NCBI GenBank assembly: GCA_001630475.1
Contig: KV419401.1
Span: forward strand, 884,096 to 948,095
Direction of reading: 5' to 3'
From: Sistotremastrum niveocremeum HHB9708
Taxonomy: Eukaryota > Basidiomycota > Agaricomycetes > Sistotremastrales > Sistotremastraceae
DNA length: 64,000 bases
The position numbers were made by a program, and so were the translations under genes. Every line of letters begins with the position of its first letter. Position 1 is the stretch's first letter. The notes below the pieces were generated by a model. That model did no database searches and was not told the DNA's origin. It saw only the letters and a program-made list of their open reading frames with translations. Positions 23,790-36,690 of the stretch are shown one piece after another.

Positions 23790-24372
23790 CTTGGTGACGT
23801 CAGCACTGCTAACGATCTTGAGTGACGCAGATTACGGCGATTATCTCCGTCTTTTGTCCAGACCCACTATTTGCACAGTTGACAGTAAACTCAAAAGCTA
23901 CATGAACGATCTCCAATGCTATTGTTTTCCCTTTCCATCGACACCGTACCTCGCGAGATGCTGGAATGGCTCTTCGGCATACACGAAACCGACCAGAGCG
24001 GCTGGACTCAAGGCTGGACTCCAGATGCCTTACGTTTAGCTCAATTGTGAAGTGTCACAACTTCATCCTCGTGGATCTAGGATGCAAGTGGTTGCGTAAG
24101 TCTACTGATCTATGCCAAGCATATTCTTCCTACACAACGGTGTTGTTATAGAAGGCGAACCACATCAAACTTGCAAACTTGTCACTTTTGTGGTTCGAGC
24201 CCTTGATATGCTGAAACTGATGAGAAGTTATATATAGCCAGTAACGCCGTCGTTCTGACATTTTCCATGAGATTTAGCGTGTTGAGCACTTTCGAGACCT
24301 CATAAATAGGTGCAAAATTGATGGTACCAGACGTATTATAGATGTCCCCATAATAGCACATCTACTAGCACC
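23790..24372. other. Intergenic, no gene seen
   Basis: Lies between the divergent Nudix and DUF6533 genes and presumably holds both promoters. No RNA gene or repeat recognised. Confidence 0.5.
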
Positions 24373-25922
24373 ATGCACTTTCTCGTACCCCAGGATGCTC
24401 AAACCATGGCCAGCGACTCACATACATTCACTTGTCATGCGGGTGAGTCAAGCGCGTCCTCAACGTGGTCTCTTCAGCCTGATCTCTCGAGCAGTCGCAG
24501 CTTTTACACTATTGTTCTGGGACTTGATCACTCGCTTTCCAGATGAGGTATGATAGGTTTCTTCGCTGCTAAGCCTTGATCTCATTCTGGTAGGTTCGGT
24601 GTGTCTGGAGGTATGAAACCCTCTGTCGTACACAGGAATCTTCTGGATACATTGGAGACAGCGCCAAATGGAGGCTTCCAAGGATTCTCTATCTCTTTGT
24701 CAGATATTTCGGACTACTGGCTCAAGCGTAAGCCCCGTCCTACATTATTGAAGTTCTCTCGAACCGTCGACAGGGCATTTCTACCAATGTCGGACCTAGG
24801 CTTCCGTCCTCTGTCCTCGTCTTTCTGCTACCATTGGACGCTCTTCGTGGTAATATCTACACAGCTGCTTGTCACTGCCGTAGAATATATGTTGTTCTTG
24901 CGAGGTAAATTTATCGTTTTTGAATCCACAGGTACTTAAAAAGAATAACAGTGAAGGCCCTTTACTTCAATCACCCTCGAATCCGCACACTACTGAACCT
25001 GGCATTCAGTTCCGAAATCATCGGACAGATTGTCCTTCTAGCTCTTTATATACATTATTCTCTGTCAGAGCGTAGGTTGTATCGTGCGACCCATCATCAG
25101 GAAACTCCGCTATCTGCGTGCATAATCCAATTTGGGTCGGGATCGAATATTTTCAATGCGTATTGGTTTGGCGCTTATTTCCATGGACGAGGCTAAGGCA
25201 TATTCATCAACTCAACACAGGATACCCTGTCTTGTATTCGAGACCTTGATTTTCCTATTGACCGCCCTGAAAACCTATCCTCTATCTCGCCCGCGAGTGG
25301 ATCCTCCGAAGTTGCTCGGAAATCTATTCGTGGACAGCGCTTGGGCATTTGTGATTATCTGCTGTCCGCCTATTTCTCGCATTGAGCCGCAGTTATAGCT
25401 GACGCGTTTTCAGCGGCCTTGGGTGCTAATTGTATTCTACAGCACTCCTATCTAAGGCCTATATCAGAATGGTTTGTTTCTTCCTTTGTTTCAGTTCTTA
25501 TGTTCAGACGTGCTTTTCAGTTGGACCGTTGCGATATTCTCATTTTCCGTGCGCACATCTCTCTTTCTCTTTCATCTAGTCTCTAACACGGATATCATGC
25601 AACCTCTCAGTGCACAAAGATCATCCTGAATATGCGTCTGGCGGCTCACCAAGACGAGCTCTGGTTATCATTTTCTGTTATTGAAACTATAACAGCTCCA
25701 GACGCTCTTCAGTCCAAAACAACCGATATTCTTTCCTGGCGAGTCGCCAGATCAGATCTCGGGGAAAACCGAAGTTTTGAATGGGAAAGCACTTCGAGTT
25801 CATTGTCGACTGAGAAAGCTTCTACGGAAGGCAACGCGACCTGTGTAAACTTTCCCTATATGCGGGAATGGACACATTCTGTAGGCAATGAGAAAGAAAC
25901 GGAAATCGGGATTGCATGTTGA
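24373..25922 (+). CDS. DUF6533 multi-pass membrane protein
   Basis: ATG at 24373 (MHFLVPQDAQTMASDSHTFT). A 52 bp intron joins HA to VAAFTLLFWDLITRFPDE, and the next exon continues VRCVWR, giving the DUF6533 signature (..D..IT..DEV..vWR). Further pieces: LFVRYFGLLAQ-like text near 24700; HWTLFVVISTQLLVTAVEYM-LFLR; VKALYFNHPRIRTLLNLAF; IGQIVLLALYIHYSL; FETLIFLLTALKTYP; DSAWAFVII; and a conserved-looking TKIILNMR near 25620. A hydrophilic C-terminal tail ends EKETEIGIAC (TGA 25920-25922). About seven spans and seven or eight exons. DUF6533 proteins are basidiomycete-rich receptors or channels of unknown role. The adjacent gene (26997-28629) is a DUF6534 protein in convergent orientation. Confidence 0.75.
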
Positions 25923-26996
25923 GGGATCGCTTAATTCTTTTATTTCATAGAAAATGCATTGATCAGGATATTTCCCCGATATTTGCGTTAATTTTGCGAC
26001 GCGGCGGACATCCAACATTCTCCTGCACAGGCACAGGCACCTTGTACCGTCGGAAAAGCCCATGCGATTCTCAGGCATGTGGTCTGGAACCAAGAAATCG
26101 AATCCCAATTTTTACGAATACCATGGTGTTAAAGCGAGACCGCGAAAGCGTCTCCATGAACTCCATAGGTAATCTTATGTAATACTAGTCGAGCTCGAGT
26201 AGGGATAGAGTGGGCCAGCCTGGGGCCTGAGGAGATATCGGCATCGTGCCTTTTTCTTCATGGGCGCGGAAATGTTCCGGTATATTAACGTGAGTGTCAC
26301 GTCGTCAAATAATCTGGCCTTTTAATGTGCGGTCCTGAGCGGGACGCCCTGGTGGAGTGAAACGTCTTCCAGGGGTGTCGTCGTAAGCGAGGTAGCGAAG
26401 AGGGTGCTAATCGGGCCATGGGCGGGAACCCGGGGAATCGGCCCGCGAGGACAAGATCTATAGATCTCGCACTCACCCTAAATGACGTTGCTTGGATCCC
26501 GGATTGTTGCCAGGTTGAGCAAACCTAATTTGACTTCAGTACTCCCAGGCAGATGAGAAAACCATTCAAGTCAATGCACGAATATACTGTTTCATAGGAT
26601 GTATATTTTTTCTTCTGTTCCGTTTCCTTGTGGTATTCTAATGAGATCCGATCCCTACAACAAATGCGAGAATATGCAAAGCGTTTGACAACAAGGTAAG
26701 AATTGGACTCCGGCTCGTCTGACCGAGAGCTGGTATGTGATCCCGGACTGGCAAGTGCGCTCCTGAAGCAACCGGGAAAGAAGTATGTTCTGGAAGTGTA
26801 ATGAGGAAAGCAAAACGATGGGGAAAAACAGTGAACGTGAAAGCTGAAAAGGTGAGAGCAAGATGCTGCATTATCGTACGAGGGATGAAAGGATGAAAGC
26901 TATGTGCAAATGCTTTTTTGAGATAGTGAAGAATATAGATGCAATGACGGGATGACGGGATTTTGGACGAGTGTGTTTTGGGAATGGAAAGGTTGT
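25923..26996. other. Intergenic between convergent genes, no gene seen
   Basis: Contains a GC-rich tract (about 26270-26460) with a loose CGGGCC/GGCCCG symmetry near 26410-26450. No coding chain on either strand. The 26638-26871 minus-strand open frames occur in two frames at once and are unconvincing. Confidence 0.5.
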
Positions 26997-28629
26997 TCAG
27001 ACCATATCCCCTCGGCCGAAGGGAGGGGGCATCTTCTCGCCGATACTGCTGTTGCTTGGCGTGTGCTTGTAGTCGTCCTGGTCCTCCGGTAAGGTGAACC
27101 TCGTTGTAGTCATGGAACCACTCACGTCGGCGGTGTCATGGTCCGAGTAATCTACCTGGCGAGTCGTGTCGACCTTGATGCTCACAGCCTTCACAAAATG
27201 GTTATCAAGTACTTGAATGGATGGGAAAACAGAACATACTCGTGGAGCCTCCGAGCGGCTGAACGTATGTCCACGACCGCCGGACATAGAAATATCGTCT
27301 TGTCGAGAAGCATTGCGAAGTGCTTGGCGAGCGTTCAGACTGAAAGGAAATAAGTAGGAGAAGGCACAGCATGGGGAATACCATACGTGGCGAGCAACGA
27401 GTTGCTGTACAGTCTGCCAAGTGCAAAGTAGAAGGCGATGTAAACAAAGGCGTTAGGAAGGGCGACGATCTAGAGGAGATAAGATATCGACACTCTGGAA
27501 GCAGGCACAGAGGACATACAGTAACCAGGGACGCGATAGCGCAAAGGGAGGTGATCAAACCGGTATTAACACAGAAAGCGATCATCTTAGTGATCATACC
27601 ATCGGATCTGTTGCAAGCTCGGTAGTCAGTAGTCTTTCTAGACGATTGGATGATTTCCTCACCTCTTGAATCCGGTTCTGCTGGTGTGCAGTAACCAGCA
27701 AAGAGTCGCAGCAATAACGATGTCACCAGCAGCCGCCAAGGCGTTGACGGAGATAGAGAGGGCCTTGAGCTTGCTCAAGTCCGCGAGAGTAGTGAAGTTA
27801 ACGCCCTTGATTCCGTAGGCTATATCACATGTCAGATGATAAGATCGTTAGGAAAAGGAAGACGTCGATCACGAACCCATGACGGCGCCAAACTCAGATA
27901 GCACGAAGGCCATCTGGCGTAAACCAGGTCAAGAACACAAATATATCCAGCGGCCGATAGTTACGTACCACAATCGACGTGATGATGATGTTTTTGCTGC
28001 TTACTGTGAGATCATAAGTAATTGGCGAATTTGTGCACCACTTGGAAGACTCACAAATCCATACGCGCATCGCGAAGAAGCATTGAACCAGGAGTGCAAT
28101 AAAAGCAGTGAAAAACACTTCGATCTAACCAAGTGTGAGCTTGGAGACAGCCAAACAAGCAATGAGTGTAGCTTACGACCAGCGTGCTAATTGAAAAAAG
28201 TCAATACATGACAGAGGTCGACGCAATTGAAGCCACTCACTTAACAAGCACCCCGAGGAATTCCAAGTTGCCGAAGTTCGTGACGAGGTAGGTGTAGGCG
28301 GTGTGGCAGATGAGGATTTGATGAATGGTGTCGAATATCCACGCCAATGCGACGATTATTTTCAAATGAAGTTCATCGCCAGGATATCTGCATCGCTCGT
28401 ATTAGCACATCTGTCTCTCTCACCACTCGAAACGAAAACCAACGTCATATAATAAATGAATCTAGATGAGTGGCGCACAGTCAGCTCAAGACTTTGTACA
28501 GGGGTGTCGGTCCACGTACGTTTGGATGCAAGTCACGCCCCACAGAGCCGCCGAAATGAGCACGCCGATCAGCAATGCTCCGAAAGTATTGTCAAGGACG
28601 AGATGGATCGGTGCTGCTGGGGTTGCCAT
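26997..28629 (-). CDS. DUF6534 seven-span membrane protein
   Basis: ATG at 28629. The first exon reads MATPAAPIHLVLDNTFGALL then IGVLISAALWGVTCIQTY, the typical DUF6534 opening (LDNT.GA.LIG). The next exons give YPGDELHLKIIVALAWIFDT then IHQILICHTAYTYLVTNFG; FFTAFIALLVQCFFAMRVW; KNIIITSIVVL; LKALSISVNALAAAGDIVIA then ATLCWLLHTSRTGFKR; SDGMITKMIAFCVNTGLITS then LCAIASLV; and a YIAFYFALGRLYSNSLLAT-like span. LNARQALRNASRQDDISMSG starts a hydrophilic Ser/Thr/Asp tail ending PPPFGRGDMV (TGA at 26997). The LCxLL..RTGF..SD.MI element and YSNSLLA..LNAR are family hallmarks. At least nine exons. Function of DUF6534 is unknown; a plasma-membrane receptor-like topology is usual. Confidence 0.88.
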
Positions 28630-31310
28630 TTTTTGAAGTGACGGATTCGACGTCCAAAGGAGGGGACAGCTGGTGAAGGAGTGGTGGGAGGGATGAGGGG
28701 CGCAAGAGAAGGGCGGAGTGAACACGCTTCCCTTATATGAAGGAAGAAAAAAAGAAAAGTCGGGTAAAGAATAAAGGTTGTAAACCGAAATGAAGGACGA
28801 GAAGCCCTTTCATTTCGCGCAGGGTCGAGGACTACACAAACAAACAAACTTCAAACCCTTACCTCATCGGGAATGTGCTGTAAGCGAGTTGCCTTGTCCT
28901 TAGAATGTTCCGTTCTACCTATCTAATCTGTGCTCCCTGATTTCATCATCGGATACATCAGCGGTTCACCTCCCACCGCACAAATTTGCGGTCTGGCGAA
29001 AAAATGGAAACATTTGGAGGAAAAATTATCCCTCGATGTGGAACACCTTTAGCGGTTGTCTGACGTGTTCCTGATATCATACGCCGGCAATTCAAGACGA
29101 AACGATGTCCTTGGTAAAGCATTTCGATCAGTTCTATCAATTGCATGTAAATCATCCTGCGAACGTCAGAAGAATGAATAGCTTCGGCGGTCTTTGGTGC
29201 TACACGTAGTCGTGCAGTCGAGTAGTACAAGGGATATAACAAGACCGAAGGCAACGCGGAGATCTTCCATCCGACCCTGAGCAACCGCCGCGAACGCCCT
29301 TTCCGCAGATCCCGATTTAAATTCCCAAGCGAGCTTTGGCTTTCTCAGCCTGGTGGTGAGCGGAAATTGAGTGAGAGCCGTGCATCACAATGCACACGTC
29401 CGAAAGCCCAGACCTTTGTAAACTATTCGAAGGACTTTTTCTCGCTCGACCTCCGTCCAGAGTTTGTCAATGTTACTCATCACAAAGCTTGTCGCTCGCA
29501 AACGTAAGAAACTGACGAGTGTAACAATGATTGCTACCGGCCGAAGGTAAAATTGTACATTGGCCCTAGTGACTTCTCTGAGCGCCGTTCAGAGCGAAGT
29601 TGACAGCTCCACTTCAGCTCGTGGGGCAGCTTCCATCAAGCCAGAAGAGTCGCCGCTTTGGGTAAGCGAGTCGTTCTATTACGGTAAAAAGGGAGATTAG
29701 TCAGCCGATCAGTAGGCTTTTATTGGTCCGGCGTCCCCTTGTTCTGCCCGGCGAAGCCTCCGAGCCTAATTCCCATATCTCCTCATCCGGATTCGCGAGG
29801 CGGAGCTCATTAGGAAGAATTCAGCTCCAGCTTTTCGTCGCTGTTGGTCGCCGACGAACCTGAATTTCGCCCAGGGTCGTCGGCGTCCGACTATATTGTC
29901 CGATTATCTGGAGCACTAGAAGCTAGATTTTGAATGGTTGCCAGAGGAGTTCGGGAGGAGTTCGTCTGATTTCCCAAGCTGAGGGAGGTGCGGACTCTCT
30001 ATAATATATCTCCCCAGGGATTTTCTGGAGTTCTCGGTCAATTTGGATGGTATCTATGAAGAACCAGAAGTTCGCGAAGTTCACAGATAGTCGGCCAAGG
30101 AAGTCGATCACGAGTACAATCAGAAACGCCGATTATCGGATCGAAGATGAAATCAGGATGAGCGTCCCAAGGTTGAAGATATGAAAGGCACGAGTGCGGG
30201 GCGAGTCGAAACGCCCATGTTAATCTCGGAAGGCGATGTTAGACGCAGAACTATTGTTGTGTTCCGAACGTAGATCACATAGCTGAGCGATGCTGAATAT
30301 TCCGAGTCAGTCAGAGATTAACTGACTCCCAGAGTTCGTACACGATCGCAACTGCCCGCCTCGTACGTCCCTAGAACAGATCTCGACTTTGAATAAAAAT
30401 GCATGAGCCGAGATGCGGGTTGTTTTAGATGAACGTGGAAATCATCGTATGAAGGGCATGAGAAACTCTTTTAGCGCTGCAGATCTGAGAGCATGTGGTG
30501 TATCTGGTCCAGGTGCCAGAAACAGTATTCAGAAATTGCAAGATCGGGAGGTTGGGTGGACCGGACGTCCACAAAGTGGGCAAATGCGGCCCTCTTCACG
30601 GTTGACAGCACCCTCTTTCCATTCTGACAGTGAGAGATTACTTAATGTTACCATTCAGGGCGAGATGAATGACGATTGTGTTATAGTAGTCTGGAATACT
30701 AAGATGACAATAGATGAAGCCTTGGTGGGTCCGGTGCGAGCTCGCCAACCTGTACAGCGGGAACCTGGATTTCCAGGCGTTTGCTGGACCAGGGGAGCAA
30801 ATTACGTCGACAAAAAAAATAGCCATTACATTTTGAGGCAATTTCAGAGGAACGGAGTGACAGCCAACTTCAGGATGCAGAGCCTAGGTATCCTACGAAC
30901 GACTGACCCACAACGCCACGAAGGTTTCGGAAGCAAATGATAAGCGCCGTTCAGGAACGCATGGCGGAGATTTAACGCGGCATTTCGGCCGGAATTCCGA
31001 TTCCGACGCACATGCCCTCTGACATCCGGTCGTAAATCGCGACTTTCAGAATTTGAATAGGACATGCCTCTCCAATGACACCTATACATGTCGCTTTAAA
31101 TCCATTTTTTTCTCATTATCCACATTGGGGCCAGGTACTTGAAGCTCACGCAACCTGCTGCGGTTATTCAAATATTTTTGCGCAGCTCATTGAATGTGGA
31201 ACGGTGAGTCTTCTTTCATATAGCTGCGCATACGCATTGCAGGGAAGCTGAGTATATGTGCTTTAGATAATATCCCAGCAGTCAGGTTGCTCTTTCGTAC
31301 CTCGAGCAAG
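28630..31310. other. Long intergenic stretch, no gene I can support
   Basis: 2.7 kb. The longest open frame (30413-30940 plus, 175 codons) reads like random sequence and has no family motif; 28958-29284 minus is similar. No LTR, TIR or tRNA recognised. It holds the promoters of the DUF6534 gene and the serine hydrolase. Confidence 0.45.
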
Positions 31311-33551
31311 ATGACGATGATAAGATTGTCTTTCGCCGTTCTCCTACTCTCCTTGACCTACCTAGGCGGACAAGCCTACTTCCGAAATACTGAAAGAACA
31401 GTGCAATCTTCTATAATCAAGGGAAAAATCCAGGACACCTCTCAGGAACATTCTGTCTCGAATTCCAAGCTATTGATAGACGACGAACTGAAAACTTTCA
31501 TTGAAGACCTCATGAAAGTGTATGGCGTGCACGGACTTACCCTCGGAATAGTGTTCCATGGGCAAGAAGAATTCGGAGGGTTTAGAGTTAGTACGGAAGA
31601 TGGAGATCTAGTGGGAGAAGAGGTCTGTGAAATATGAACACAGAGACATCGCATCTTCTCATCGGTGACTTCCTACAGACGCTCTTTTCCATCGGTTCCT
31701 GCTCGAAAGCCTATACGGCCGCCGCTCTAGGCATCTTGATCGACAATTTTGAGGGAGGGGCAAACGAAACACCGCTTCCTCCCAATCTACCTCACATGCA
31801 TTGGACAACTAAAATCAAAGATATTCTGGGCGATGACTGGAAGCTACCGGATCAACGGGCTTCTGACCAAACGAATATCCTTGATCTTTTGACTCATATG
31901 ACTGGTTTTCCGAAGCGAGTAATTCACCCAAGGATCTATCCGCTCCCTTGACATCGTTCACTCAGTCACGATTTCTCACTTGCTACCACTGACAAACCAA
32001 GCGATGTCGTTAAGAGGTTCCGATACCTAAAGTCCACCGCTGAACTTCGACAGAAATACCAATATAATAATCTGGTGAGGCTCTAAACATTTAGTTAGGC
32101 GCTATCTCTAACTATCCCGTAGATGTATATAGTTGCCAGCTATATCGTGGAGATATATTCGGGGACGGATTTTACGACTTTCGTCACAGACAGGATTTTG
32201 GAACCTGCCAACATGACCAATTCGGTTTATTTCGCGAGCGAAGCTTCACGTATCGGAAGATTAAGTCACGGTTGGGATATGGGCGGCAGACGCATTCCTT
32301 ATGTCTTCAGCTCTCAAGCCAGCAAGTTGACGGCTGGTGAAGGATCCTTGATTAGCAACGCTTGTGATATGGTCAGTTTATTCTCTATCCGCCTCTCTGC
32401 GAGTTCTCAACTATCTAAACAGGTGAAATGGCTCCGCATTCTCCTGAATGAAGGCACAGATCCGAAGACTAACAATACTGTCATACCTGAAGCAACCATC
32501 CAAGAGATATTAGGAGCACATGTAGTAACCTCGCCCGCAAGCTTGTGGCCCGAATTGTCAATTACAACCTACGGATTCGGCTGGGCTCAAAATTCGTATC
32601 GAGGACATAACGTGAGATTTTAACCTTCAGTATTGAGTTGCCTATCCAAGAATCTCTAGAGAATTGGACACGCAGGAGGAGTCTCCGGATTCACAACTCT
32701 CGTAACATTTTACCCGGACGATGGGCTGGGAATATTTGTCTCAACTAATACTGGATTGAAGTCGCCTCTCACCGAGACGATCGTTAATCGGATTTCCGAA
32801 GATGCTTTGGGACTCCGCAGAATCAACTGGACCGATCGGTGAAGTGAAAAATGCGTTTTGATGGAGTTGACTTCCTGATATTCATGCTTTAGATATGGGT
32901 TTCCAGATCCACCTGCCGAGCTGCCAAATACGCCCTCAGGCCCTTCCGAACCAGCTGTCGAGGATTTATACGGAACATACTTCAATGAGGGTTATGGTAA
33001 CTTGACCTTGTGTCATTCATCCTCCGTATCGGAAGAATGTCGAAAAGTTCAGGGTGCGTTCGCACCGTTCATGATCGATCGAGCGCCTGAACATACGCTC
33101 TTTGCGGCCTGGCCAAAGACATGGGTGACTCATACTTTGGTGACTAGGGTATACGGACCATTTTGTGAGTGAAATATCATGCCTAAATTCACCACCGACT
33201 CATGACCACCATTTGATAGTCTTTGCAAGCCTTCTCTCCATCCATGGAAATGGATATGGTAAAGACACAACGCCGTTCTTTGAGCGAAAACCATTCATGC
33301 AACCATTCATGCAGATTCCTGCACTGTTCTTCGAGAGGAATCAGACGCGGTCATTGGCCGTGTATGACGATGAAGATAAGTTCAAGCGGGATATGATAGG
33401 ACGTCCTGGACTCCTGGAGAGAATGCCATGCCAGTATTTTTGCGCGAGTAATATACTACAAATACCGGTATATTTTTCAATTGAAGACAGCTTTGCACGC
33501 GATAAGTGCGTCAGGAGGTCGTTGACTGGGACCGTCCTTAAATCAGCTTAG
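31311..33551 (+). CDS. Beta-lactamase-fold serine hydrolase, membrane-anchored or secreted
   Basis: ATG at 31311. MTMIRLSFAVLLLSLTYLGG is a signal peptide or membrane anchor. The beta-lactamase/PBP-C fold follows: LKTFIEDLMKVYGVHGLTLG (first helix), an intron joining GEE to TLFSIGSCSKAYTAAALGIL with the SxxK catalytic pair (SCSK), ILDLLTHMTGFPK, the YxN motif (QKYQYNN) preceding MYIVASYIVEIYSG, SKLTAGEGSLISNACDMV-KWL, YGFGWAQNSYRGHN, and HAGGVSGFTTLVTFYPDDGL carrying the HxG triad element. A C-terminal domain with VEDLYGTYFNEGYGNLTL and APFMIDRAPEHTL follows, as in fungal class-C-like hydrolases. Seven or eight exons; the last join (GPF to FFASLLS) is clean and the stop is at 33549-33551. Relatives cleave esters or peptides; the substrate is unknown. 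Confidence 0.88.
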
Positions 33552-33590
33552 TGAAATTTTTTGGAAGAAAAAAGAAAAGTTCTCGGGAGC

Positions 33591-33600
33591 GGAATTCGGA
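33591..33600. promoter_or_regulatory. Shared upstream sequence GGAATTCGGA, MYND gene 1
   Basis: GGAATTCGGA lies 250 bp before the start of the first MYND gene. Copies or near-copies precede the other three (36390-36399, about 39437-39446 as GGGATTCGGA, 42191-42200). It may be a common promoter element or a remnant of the duplication. Confidence 0.35.
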
Positions 33601-33849
33601 AAACCTGCTACCGTTACCTAGCCGCGGACTAGGGCCCCTGAAGCCACCATTAGGCAAGTTCAGTGCAATTGAGCTGTGTTCGCAACGCTGACAATCGTCT
33701 CTAGTCTTGCTGGCGTTTAGGAATTATCCTGAATTCTTTCCTGCCAACGCTCGGGACTCTTCGCCCTACCGAATCGGTCGACACCATCTTACGTCCCACA
33801 ATTTCATCTTATCTATCACAGAATCTGGAGTATACGATAGTGGGGAGCC

Positions 33850-36171
33850 ATGGCGGGCGGCAGTGACCTGCCTGTACCACCTGTAACTGCTTTGGAGAGA
33901 GACTGCATTAGAGCTGGAAGGCGCCGTTGGGAAGAATATGCCCCTATTGTCTGCAAACATCTCGATATCGGTCTGTCGTTATGATGACAAACTTTCAGAC
34001 TCTCGCTTACTAAAATCAAGTCATATCCACACCGAAGGACATCAAAAGGATTATCAAAAAGCAACAGGGACCCATCGTTATCCAAAAACTTGTCCAATGC
34101 GCTGATACTTACGGGCAAGAAGGACGTAGGAACCTGCGCATCCTCGGTGGAATATTGCAAGTCATCCGGATCATCTTGCAGGACGTCGTATTGTCACAGG
34201 ATCTGTTCGTTGATGGTGCGTTCCTTTATTTGACGATCCATGATAAATCATTGATCGGTGCAAAATTGCAAGATCTCCTCGATTTTGTCTTTGGATGCCT
34301 GCATCCTGACGCGCACGGCACTTCTGACTACACTTCCTTTCGGACTTTCGCCATTCAAGTCTTGTGCGACCTCAACGCGGCAGCTCGTTCGGTCGAGGCA
34401 CAATACGACCTTGCAATCGCGGGGATAGCCACGATCACGCGTTTGATTCCTCGTATCACGAAGCATGGTGCTGTTCTTGCGATACTGCTCATTGTCTTGC
34501 AGTGTAACTTGAAAGGCCTTTCCGCTTGGCAGCTGAGATATGATCGGCCTCTACCAGTGACGGTTCTCGAGTCTTTGCAGCTGCCTACTCTGGCCAGAAT
34601 AATCGTCGGCATGTTGGAACGCAACCATCTACCGAGCATAGTATTCGAGAAAGAGCTGGCGTGTGTCGCCGAAATTTTGCATTGGATCTCCTATTACGAC
34701 TCGAAAGCCATCTTGGACATACACGTCGGCCAGACGCTTCTGGTGGCATTTATGCTGAGTCCATCCATCTCAATACGGTGTCGAGGATTCTTGGCGATGC
34801 TCAATCTTTATCATGTTGATTATCCATTGAATCTCCGTCTTTGTAACCCGCAGATGATCCATAGGGTTCGGGAGGACCCTGTCCCAACTGCTCAGACAGC
34901 AATCAGTTTCATTTACTGGGACGATGCAGATCCGAAATCCCCGGACGCGATCCTCTCCTCCGACAAGAAATATGATGTCTACGAGACGGCTTTGCAATAC
35001 GTGGACTACGAAATCAACGGACCTCCAACCATCGATGAACTTTACTCGCCATCCATTTTGCGGACCATCGGGTCCGTTACTGTCACGTTTATGGACAAGG
35101 TGGATGGGGCCTTCAGCGCTCGTGGAAACTGCTACGAGGCATTGGTGTTCCGGCTGGGTATCACCCTCTTTGTCATCTTGGAAATGAAAGCCGAGGGCGC
35201 AGACCCACTATCGATTGAGAATAATTACGAGGGTGTCCGATCATTTGCGCAGGGTTCAATCGAAAAATGGCCGGATCGTGCCTATTTTTACTATGCAATC
35301 ATGAAGACGCGAAGGGGACCGGAATGTCTTGAATGGGGACTCAAAGGCCTTCGATGTGCTGATTGTACACCTCATCTTTCGAGACAGATTCAATTTGAGA
35401 TGGGAGTCTGTCAGTTCAGCATTGGTGTCGGCCACCTGGCCTTGGACCCCCATCATACACCCCCGTGGCGTGAAGGTGTAAACTATCTAAAAGACGCTGC
35501 AGAAACCATCAAACGGACGTTGGCGGTCCTTAATCCCAAGTCCCCGGAAGCCCAGATCATGGTCATCTTGTCGTTCATCGTAGAGCATCTCCTCACCGAC
35601 CCACGAATACATCGCGTCGATGCTGCAAATCTATCAGTAAGTCTTTCTTTTCTTGGCCTCTTCGTCATAACTGACCAAGCTCAGGAGGTTAGGGAGGCGC
35701 TCTCGACACTAGACAGAAACCGATATCTGGATCATGTCGAACTGCGCTGTGCTATTGCAGAGTTTGTTGCTCTGCGTGAATCTGCTTCGGAAAAATGGGC
35801 TTCTTTCATCTCCGATATGGATAATCTGGATCATCTAGCTGTGGAGAAGCATCGATTCAATGGTGTCCCAGAGTCGTCGCAAGCTTTGAAGAACGTCGAT
35901 TACGATCGGGTACTAAACGAGATTCAAGAACAGATTGAATCCAGACGACCACACTCTCGCTTACCTCGGTGTTCGACCTGCCAGAAGAATAGCGCTGGTC
36001 TCAAGAAATGTGGAAGATGTGGTACGACGATGTATTGCAGTAGCGACTGGTCAGTGAAGCTCTTGACGGTTTGTAGATCATGCGTCCTGACTATTTGCGA
36101 TTCGTAGCCAGACAGCGCATTGGGTCCGTGGTCATAAGACAGAGTGTATCTCACCTGTTATCGAGGTTTGA
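33850..36171 (+). CDS. MYND-finger protein 1 of a four-gene tandem array
   Basis: ATG at 33850 (MAGGSDLPVPPVTALERDC). Intron 1 follows CKHLDI and joins to ISTPKDIKRIIKKQQG. Intron 2 (after LSQDLFVD) has no stop, so the open frame runs through it; homology to the next gene places the join at DLLDFVFGCLHP. Intron 3 lies after AANLS, and the last intron splits the finger. The protein is about 680 residues, mostly helical and repeat-like (ARM/TPR-style, for example KWPDRAYFYYAIMKTRRGPE). The C-terminal MYND finger reads CSTCQKNSAGLKKCGRCGTT, MYCSSDW, then CQTAHWVRGHKTEC, with all eight Cys/His zinc ligands. It ends SPVIEV (TGA 36169-36171). MYND fingers usually bind proline-rich peptides. Closest to MYND gene 2. 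Confidence 0.85.
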
Positions 36172-36690
36172 GCCATGAGCAATGCTCTCTGTGAGGTGCC
36201 TGAGTGCTTGCAATAAATTGGAACGCGCTCCAACTGTCCGCTTGTGCATCCGAAGTTTTTGGTCGTAATCTATACATATTTAATTTCTTTATTAGCTATA
36301 TATGTTGACCACCTCGAGCAACACCACGGCGATCCGTGACTTGAAACTTCGACTTTTTCTATGCTTTCGAGCAAGCCGCCGGAGGTACCGGAATTCGGAG
36401 ACATAACGGGGAAACCTCCTACATTGCCCACATTCAACGACCAACTTGAGCCTTATGCATTGCACTGGGAATCGACAATGATTATCGAGTCCAGTCATGC
36501 AGTAGAAGATTGAATCTGCTTTATTGACGACTCTGGATTGCTTTGCTGTCATCTCGGCCGACGCGTCAGACCAAGCATCAGGCTCAACTTGAAAATTTCC
36601 GCCCTACTGAGGCCCGATGATCGATACGTGGCACATACTCAGGTTCACCTTGTCGGTCACTTTTCTGAGCTACGCCTGAATTGGTGAAAT
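36172..36690. other. Intergenic within the MYND array
   Basis: Spacer holding GGAATTCGGA at 36390-36399, 291 bp before the next start codon. No other gene seen. Confidence 0.5.

Noticed and set aside
30413-30940. 175-codon open frame as a gene
   Set aside because: No family motif, odd composition, no supporting splice chain or promoter; an overlapping antisense frame is also open.
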